Shown: piece by piece, positions 56,276 to 64,000 of the stretch
How positions within the stretch are numbered: position 1 is the first letter of the stretch
How the letters are laid out: every line of letters begins with the position of its first letter
DNA from: Geosiphon pyriformis
Lineage: Eukaryota > Glomeromycota > Glomeromycetes > Archaeosporales > Geosiphonaceae
DNA length: 64,000 nucleotides
Reading direction: 5' to 3'
NCBI GenBank assembly: GCA_016748015.1
Contig: JAAOMT010000778.1
Span: forward strand, 128,945-192,944
The notes under the pieces: generated by a model
What the model saw: the letters and a program-made list of their open reading frames with translations, nothing else
Told to the model about the DNA's origin: nothing
Databases searched by the model: none
Made by a program: the position numbers and the translations under genes

Positions 56276-59200
56276 ATGAACGAGAACATAGACCCAGTTG
56301 ATGTTATAACTTTAGCCGATCTTTCTTGGGCAGATTTTATTAAAAACCGGGCTATTCTCCGAATTACAAGCTCGAAAACACGAGAGCGTTTAGATTTTCT
56401 GAATCATTCCTTACTGCCACGCATCAGGGCAGGAGGTGAGGTCTCATTCATTGATTCTAGTTTACTCAACAGCCAAATCTAATCATTTTTTATAAACAAG
56501 ATCTCTCCGAAAAACTTATTGGAAGTTTACTTCACGTTGTCTTATTAACTTATCCGCGTTACAATGATCGAGAATCCCGTGCTACAGTGCTGACTGTTCT
56601 AAAAGAACTTAACAATTGGAATTCCGAGGCATTCTTGAAATCATTTGTACCATTACTCGCCAAAGAAATTGATAAATTAAATAAAAAGAGTTCAGACGGG
56701 TAGGACGCTCAAGTACAAATAAGATTAGCAACCAGCTCTTTCTCTTTAATAATGCGGTCAAGTAAACACACATCCACATTTCATCCACCTCAAGCATTTA
56801 CACGACCTCCTCTACCTACCGATTTGTCCTTCTCACTTGGATCAACTCCATGATCACATTTACGTTGACATCGGTATCTTCTGAGTCATTTATAATGTGG
56901 AAGAGTCTGATTGACTTGCAAGCAATCTTACTTGATTCGCTTGTAAATGAGAAGGAAAAACGTAAGAGCGTCACCCGTAGCGCTGTGGTGGATGTGAGGC
57001 GGTGTGTTCGAAAGGTGTGCTATAAATGTAATTCTTTATTCTTACAAATGTATATTTATTGGGTCAAAAGCTTTTATTAATAAAAAATGAATTTGGGGGA
57101 TAATATAGAATTATACCCATATCCCAGCAATTATTAATCATTTGACACAAAGTAAGAAAGGGAGTGCTTCATTTCCTAACGCTGTACTTTTGGGTACTGT
57201 GATTGATTGTGCGTTAAGACTCAAAAAAAACAATGATCGAGCTTTTGTCGACAACGCAAAGGTTAGGCCTTGAATAACGATTTTACCGAAACGCCAAGAA
57301 TATATCAGATTGATTAGCAGAGTTTCAAGAAAACATTTCATGTTATCTATAAAAATGAAACCATGAGTAATCAATCGATCATGTTCTGGTGTTTTTTTTA
57401 AAGCACTGCCACTTACTTTTTCGCCTAAATGCCATGATTTCCCTATTTTTGAAAGGATGATATAATACAATTTTATCTGACGTCCATCGCATCATCAAAA
57501 ATACCTGTACCTACTCAAACTGCGGTAAATCAGTAATAACCGTCTTTTTTGTTATCCTTTTTTAAGCATAGTCTCTGTAAAACTAAGATGGATTCTTTGT
57601 AGGACGCCTTTCACGATTTTATTCATTGTACAGTCGTTGAACAAGATTTTCAAGAAAAATTTATTCCTACTCTAGAGAAATTGTTATTGAGAGCACCGGA
57701 GATCATTCTAAATGGTTCTTTTTTTAATAACTTAAACACTCCCTTGAATTTAGTGATTAACTCCACTCCGAAGACCATATAACCTCACGATTTTTTTACA
57801 GTACTAATTTCCACCATAAAAGCTTTGGGGTTTGACACTTCAGTGGTTTTCAAAAATCATTTCTTGGAATCGTTACTTGGACATGTCAGATCCACCAATA
57901 AACTAGTTCAATCAGTTGCAATCGATATGTTGCACATATTTCTAGAAAAAAGTCAAAAGTCTGAAGTTGTCATCGAAATTGGAAAGCAGATGATTCATTA
58001 TTTAAATGCAGGTTAGTTAACTCAAAACATTTTCTTGGATTTCCTAAACATTTCTCTGTAAAATAAAAATAATTCCACTCAAGGTAAAGTTACAAACCCC
58101 GAACATCGTGGGATTATAATTCAAGCCATTGGTCATGTTGATAAATCACCTGCTGTGGCAAGAACTATCGTCGAAGATCTTTTGCCAATTATTTCGAAAG
58201 AGAACAGTGAACAATCCTTGGCAAAAGCTATTGACACGTTGATTTCCCATGCTGAGTTGTTAATAAACAATGAGAAGGAGAAGGCTGATTTAGATAAGAT
58301 TGCCTTGGCAGTTTTTGAGGGGCTTTCTAGTAGCAAATTTGCCGTGAGAAAAGCTTGGACTATTGCCATTGGAAGGATTACATGGAACATAATCCAAGAA
58401 CCTACCGATTTTCTGCGTGATATAATAAAAAAATGTCTCATTCCACTTATATCGACGCTGGATAAGATACAATCAAATCCATTAGTTTTCCCCGGAGGCC
58501 CTATAGAGGGATATATAACGATAGCCATAGTAGAAGGGAGAACGAAAAAGTGGCACGACAAGGAAATTGGTAAGTTTTTGTATAAATTCTTAATATTTCT
58601 TTAGACTAATTTTGTATTAACATCAATTTTTCTAGATGATTTACTTCGGACGAAAAAATTAACGCAAAATATTCTCGCTACCACACCCAAACTATCTTTT
58701 TGGCTCTGGGACAAAGTGTATTGCAAAATCACAAATTATGAAGAAGGATTATGGTTTATTAGATCGATGGAGGGTTTTCTCTTTGGAGAGAATGAAATTG
58801 CATTAGAAAAGAAGGAATTGCGGTATCATTAAAACTTAATTCCTCAAGAATTATTATTTTTGAGTTTTTTCACACACTTATTCTTTCGATATAATTTAGG
58901 ATCCTTCTCGCTACTGCCTACATTTTCTTAATCACTGCTTCTCCCGATTTTCATACGCGTCGTGAGGCTTATGATAGTCTTGTCAGGTGTAACAAATACA
59001 ACCCTAAACGCATGGGAACCATTATTCGCGAAGGAATGAATCAATGGGTTTTCCATGTAAATACATATGATACTTTGAGGCCTAAATCTATTTTCTCTTA
59101 TGAATATATAATCAAATCGCATTATTTGATTGTGTTCCGTAGCTCGAAAAAAACGTCAAAGATTCTACTGCACATTTAGCTTCTACCTTTTCACAATCAG

Positions 59201-62200
59201 ACGCATCAGTTAATGCCTACCAACTCTCAAGAGTTCTTACTGCCATTACTACATTCTCTGAGACTATTGAAAAAGGGTTGATTGAAAATTTATTAGTTGA
59301 GCTAATTTTGTTAGCTCATCATCCTGCCATTGGTTCGTATATTTTTTATTCATTCGCTTTAACTTTGTTGATCAAACTTTCAATCTTAATCAACATTTCA
59401 CTTAATGCAATCGTGCTGTATGAAAATATATTAGTATCTCCAACAAACAAATATAATTGGATCAGTTTGGCTCAAAGAGCGCGCCTTAACCCCGGAAATC
59501 TTGTAGAAGTATATCACAACCGATTAGCAGAACTAATTTTCGAAAATATTAAATTTGGCAATGAGGTAAATTATTTTTAACCTAATTAGCATTGTCTTGC
59601 GATTATTAAACATTGATTTATAACTTAACACCATATTAGTCAGAAAATTTTTATAAAGCTGCAATGTCGACTGTTTCCACTCTGGTCTTTATCTCGGCGG
59701 AGACAACAGTCCCACTATTTCTGGCCCAATCTAAGAATGATTTGGACAGTCAACTTCTCCAAAATATTGGAGATCAGGAGATTGGGATTTGGAAAACACC
59801 AGAAAACGTGTTATTTGTTGATGGTACGTTCAAGAGGAAGTTATGATGGTTTGTCTATTAGGCACATTATTTTCACTATCGAGAGGATAAGCTTAGCCTT
59901 GATAAATTTTCAATTAACTCTGTAATTTTTCACTTTTCTAGTACTCAAACGCAATAAGCAAAAGATAGTAGAAAATCGTAATCGTAAAGATTACAACACA
60001 GAAAAGTGGGAGCAAGAGATCCGTGACGAGATTGCAAAGAAAAAAGGTGCCGAGACTCGGAAGTTGACTAAAGATGAACAAGCCGCTGTCAATGCCCAAT
60101 TGTTGAAGGAATCAAATGTTCGAAAACAAGTTCAAGAAGTTTATTTCAGATTTACTAGAGGACTCGATCTTGTACATTTTTTGATTACGGGAAATCTCCA
60201 GGCATTAGAGAATCATATTGCTGAATTAATGCATATTCTGATTTTTGCGGTAAAAAATGCCAGTGTTCTGATAGGTGATAAAGGGATCGATACCTTCTTG
60301 AATCTCGGCATTTGGACATCAGAAAATATAGCACCCATTCGTACTTCAATCGGTTTGGCAACAATTCGTATCATGGAGGCTCAGGAAATCCAAGAAAAAT
60401 GGCTTGAAGAGCCCTTAGGAAGTCTTATAACAAGAGTTCTCTATCGATTAAGGGTCATTACAGAGCGTACGCGATTATCCCCTGCTTCCTTTGCTTATTG
60501 TTTCCCCCTTATTTATCAAGTTATTAAAAAGGGGGGCTCGGTCTATAAAGATGACACGAACAAAGATAGCGAATTATCTATGGAGCAAGTTGCAATGGGA
60601 TTGGATATAATATCGTTTCATTCTACAATTGGCAATTCATCATTAATTCCGCGTGGCGAGGTAATTGAGGCTCTAATGCACGTCATTAAAGAGTTCCCAA
60701 AATTAGCAAAAACTGCCAAGTCTGCACTCATAGACTTATGCCAAGCAATCGGGGATACCGCTAAGGAACGAGAAATTGAAATTCTGTTAGATGGTTTACT
60801 TTGCTCCCAACCATTTGTCAGGAATGCATGTTTGCTGGCACTAGAATACCTTGATCTGACCGATAACGATTTTGAAAAGGAATTATGGATTACGCGTTTT
60901 GATGGAGACATAACTAATGCGAAATTGGCCGTTACACTTTGGGAAGATAATGGGATGGATGTAGAGTCAAACTATGCTACAGAATTATTACCCTTACTTA
61001 TACATCCAGAGCATTATGTGCGAATAACCACCTCAAAATCAATAGGTACCGCCGTTAAGTATTTTCCAGAAACTATTTCTGAAACGTTGACTGTTCTGTA
61101 TAATCTTTATTCAGAAAAGGTGAATATTTTTTTGAATTGCTTTTCCTTTTTAATAATTCTTAATGCTTAAACATAAGTTTTTAAGACACTAGCTCTTAAG
61201 CCAGACTATAACGAGTTTGGAGTGATTATTCCCGAATCATTGAATAAGAAAGACAAATGGGAAGAAAGGATTGGAGTTGGTCTCGCTTTAAGTACTCTTG
61301 CTTCAAGTATGACATCTTCCGATCTCCTTCCCTTCTTCGAGTTTTTGATCAATCGAGAGGCTGTTGGGGATGTTCATCCTGAGGTTCGGCAGAAGATGTT
61401 AGAGGTAATGAATTCTTAAATATCGTCTAAATATATTGCAACCAACTTTGTATCTCAAGATCCCACCTTGATATAGGCAGGTTTGGCTGTTGTTGATGCC
61501 CATGGTGGGGAAAATGTAACTTCTTTAATGCCTGTTTTCGAAAAATACCTTGATACACCTGCTCCCGACTCGGAAACTCATGATCGTATTCGGGAGTCTG
61601 TCGTTATTTGGTTTGGGGCTTTAGCACGCCATCTTCACCCAACAGATCAGAGAATACCAGTAGTTATTGATAAGCTTTTAGAAACACTCAAAACTCCTTC
61701 AGAAACAGTCCAAGTAGCGGTTGGAGATTGTCTACCTCCTTTGATCAAAGCCATAAAAAACTCTGCCCCAGATCTAATTAATGGCTTACTCAACCGATTA
61801 TATCATGACGAAAAATATGCTGAACGCCGGGGTGCTGCATACGGGCTTTCCGGGGTTATTAAAGGCACCGGCATTTCTGCACTGAAAGACTGTAATGTTA
61901 TGAATTCACTTAAAGAAAATATTGGCAACAAAAAAGACTATAAGTGTAGGCAGGGGGCCTTGTTTGCATTCGAGACTTTATCTCAAGGACTTGGACGTCT
62001 TTTTGAACCATATGTAATTCAAATTTTGCCTTTGCTGTTAACCGCCTTCGGTGATACTAATCCAGATATTCGGGAAGCCGCTTCAGAAACAGCCAGGGTT
62101 ATCATGAGTAAAATTAGTGGACATTGCGTAAAACTTATACTCCCTTCAATACTGTCAGGTTTAGATGATCGTCAATGGCGCACAAAGAAAGGCTCTGTTG

Positions 62201-64000
62201 AATTGTTAGGGACAATGGCTTTTTGTGCCCCCAAACAACTTTCAATATCTTTGCCCACAATCGTTCCACGATTGACTGATGTTCTTACAGATTCCCATAC
62301 CCATGTTCAAGCGGCTGCGAATGAAGCCTTGTTACACTTTGGTGAAGTCATTAGCAATCCAGAAATTAAAGAGCTTGTGCCAATATTATTGCAAGCTTTG
62401 AGTGATCCTGATAAAAATACAAATGCAGCGCTAGATGCCTTGCTCGAGACCGCTTTTGTTCATTATATTGATGGGCCCTCTTTAGCTTTGGTAAGAAAAC
62501 TGTTTTCTCTTTCAAATATTCCTCGTATTTTTTAATGCCATTAATATTATGTAGGTTATGCCAATCCTCGAACGTGGTTTGAAAGAACGAAGTACTGATG
62601 TCAAGAAGAAATCGTCTCAGATTGTGGGAAATATGGCTTCCTTGACGGATTTCAAGGATTTGATCCCCTATTTGGAACGCTTGTTACCTGGTCTTAAAGA
62701 AGTCTTGGTTGATCCTGTACCAGAAGCTCGATCTACAGCTGCAAAAGCTTTGGGCACTTTAGTAGAAAGATTAGGAGAAGATAAATTCCCAACCCTTGTC
62801 ACTGAGCTTGTAAATACCCTTAAATCTGATACAAGTGGAGTTGATAGACAAGGTGCTGCGCAAGGCCTTAGTGAAGTTTTGGCTGGCTTGGGACTAGAAC
62901 GTCTTGATGGGCTTTTACCCGATATAGTGACCAACTCTGAAAGTCCAAAATCTTACGTTCGTGAGGGATTCATATCGTTGCTTATCTACTTGCCAGCTAC
63001 TTTTGGCCTTCGTTTTCAGCCATATCTAGGGCGTATTATTCCACCAATATTGGCTGGTCTCGCAGATGATTCCGAATACGTTCGGGATGCATCCTTACGT
63101 GCTGGCCAAATGATAGTCGCCAATTATGCCACCAAAGCTGTGGATTTATTACTTCCCGAATTAGAAAGGGGATTGTTTGATGATAACTGGAGGATACGGC
63201 AAAGCTCTGTTCAACTGATGGGCGATTTACTATACAGAATTACTGGAATCAGTGGCAAATCTGAAGAACTTGAGGGTGATGAAGATGAGACTGGTGGTAC
63301 CGAAGCTAGCAGGAAAGCTTTACTGGAAGTTCTGGGCAAAGAAAGAAGAGATCGTGTATTAGCCGCTTTGTATATAGTTCGACAAGATGGTATAAATATT
63401 ACAAACTTGCTCTTCAATTCTGTTATTTATGTCACCTATATTTAACTTCAACTTATTTGCGAATCAAAAGTTTCTGGAATCCTCCGTCAAGCCTCCCTTC
63501 ATGTATGGAAGGCAATTGTATCAAATACCCCTCGAACTATCAAAGACATTCTACTAGTTATGATGGGGATGATAATTCAAAATCTCGCTGCGCCTAGTTA
63601 TGAGCGTCGGCAAGTGGCTGCACGCACTTTAGGTGAACTAGTCCGCAAGCTTGGTGAAGGTGTGCTAACTGAAATAATACCAATTTTAGAGAAAGGTCTT
63701 GAATCGACCGAGGCTGAGACACGCCAGGGTGTATGTGTCGGTTTAAACGAAATCATGAGCACTGCCAGTAGACTGCATATTATAGAATATGTAGATTCTC
63801 TTGTTCCTGCTGTGCGGAGAGCTTTGGTAGACGAATCGGGTGAAGTCCGCGAAGCTGCTGCACAAGGTAAGCATTGATCTTTTTCATCCAATGTTATGGC
63901 CGATACTCATTTGCTTTGAAGTATTAGTAATATTTATCTTATCTTACATTTAGCTTTTGATACACTTCACCAGCATGTGGGGCCTAAAGCAATAGACGAG
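56276..64000 (+). CDS. GCN1: GCN1, ribosome-associated activator of the eIF2alpha kinase Gcn2 (3' end outside window)
   Basis: Giant HEAT-repeat protein that contacts translating and collided ribosomes and activates Gcn2 during amino-acid starvation. Nineteen exons join in phase: 56276-56435, 56501-56699, 56795-57014, 57109-57261, 57456-57524, 57603-57714, 57802-58011, 58084-58569, 58636-58822, 58900-59056, 59143-59332, 59435-59565, 59640-59823, 59942-61119, 61186-61404, 61477-62490, 62555-63389, 63471-63866, 63954-64000 (continuing), 2,049 codons. Introns are 64-194 nt, all GT-AG. The N-terminal third is divergent. From about 59942 the match is strong: [14 protein letters not shown], then the eEF3-like HEAT region ([108 protein letters not shown]). 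Yeast and human proteins are about 2,670 aa, so the Gcn2-binding C-terminal part lies outside. The short intron 1 and the exon at 57456 are inferred from phase. Confidence 0.95.

Noticed and set aside
56436-56472. A 37-nt first intron of GCN1 ending at AACAG
   Set aside because: Too short compared with the other introns here (64 nt and up), and it leaves the next exon in a frame with an early stop.
56276-57014. GCN1 5' end as a pseudogene
   Set aside because: Apparent stops and frame changes vanish when the 65-nt intron 56436-56500 and the 95-nt intron 56700-56794 are used; phases then match and the reading [18 protein letters not shown] fits the family.

Overview
This window looks like nuclear DNA of an arbuscular mycorrhizal fungus (Glomeromycotina). 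The base composition is very AT-rich. Two conserved housekeeping genes have many short GT-AG introns (about 64-194 nt). The LINE and Ty3-type elements resemble protein families I recall from Rhizophagus and its relatives. The genus is not resolved, and no database search was run.

Layout. Two divergently oriented housekeeping genes flank the window, and both run off its ends. On the left (minus strand, 1-2301) is the 5' part of CDC5/CEF1, a pre-mRNA splicing factor. On the right (plus strand, 56276-64000) is most of GCN1, the activator of the Gcn2 kinase. Their start codons face each other across about 54 kb that is almost entirely transposable elements and decayed AT-rich DNA; I found no other host gene there.

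Repeat region, left to right. (1) An AT-rich block without genes (2302-4558). (2) A full-length but dead LINE (4571-11298) with a 12-bp target-site duplication: ORF1 has RRM-like domains and a zinc knuckle, ORF2 has endonuclease, reverse transcriptase and RNase H. (3) The 5' piece of a second LINE (11613-12184), cut by an LTR element (12185 to about 15094) that keeps its 5' LTR and gag. (4) A rearranged junction leading to the 3' end of a Ty3-type element (15219-16679). (5) An old hAT transposase, now in four pieces from 16680 to about 45.7 kb. The insertions that split it are non-autonomous LTR element D (16898-23949, with element E nested inside it on the minus strand), Ty3 element B (24220-42054, with the 10.1-kb element C nested inside it) and a Tc1-type transposon (43914-45267). 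(6) Ty3 element F (46212-53944, minus strand), same family as B. (7) A 20-N gap bracketed by an exact duplication of about 679 bp, probably an assembly artefact. (8) A decayed solo LTR ending about 225 bp before the GCN1 start.

Most notable points. Element C carries a trimeric-type dUTPase domain and several CxxC zinc-ribbon-like modules between protease and reverse transcriptase. D and E are gag/pol-less derivatives of C-like elements that share one layout: tandem repeats of about 87 bp followed by the dUTPase N-terminus. The B/F family has an extra ORF after the integrase that runs into the 3' LTR. Decay is dominated by C-to-T / G-to-A transitions, which produce nearly all stops and have hit catalytic residues in several copies.
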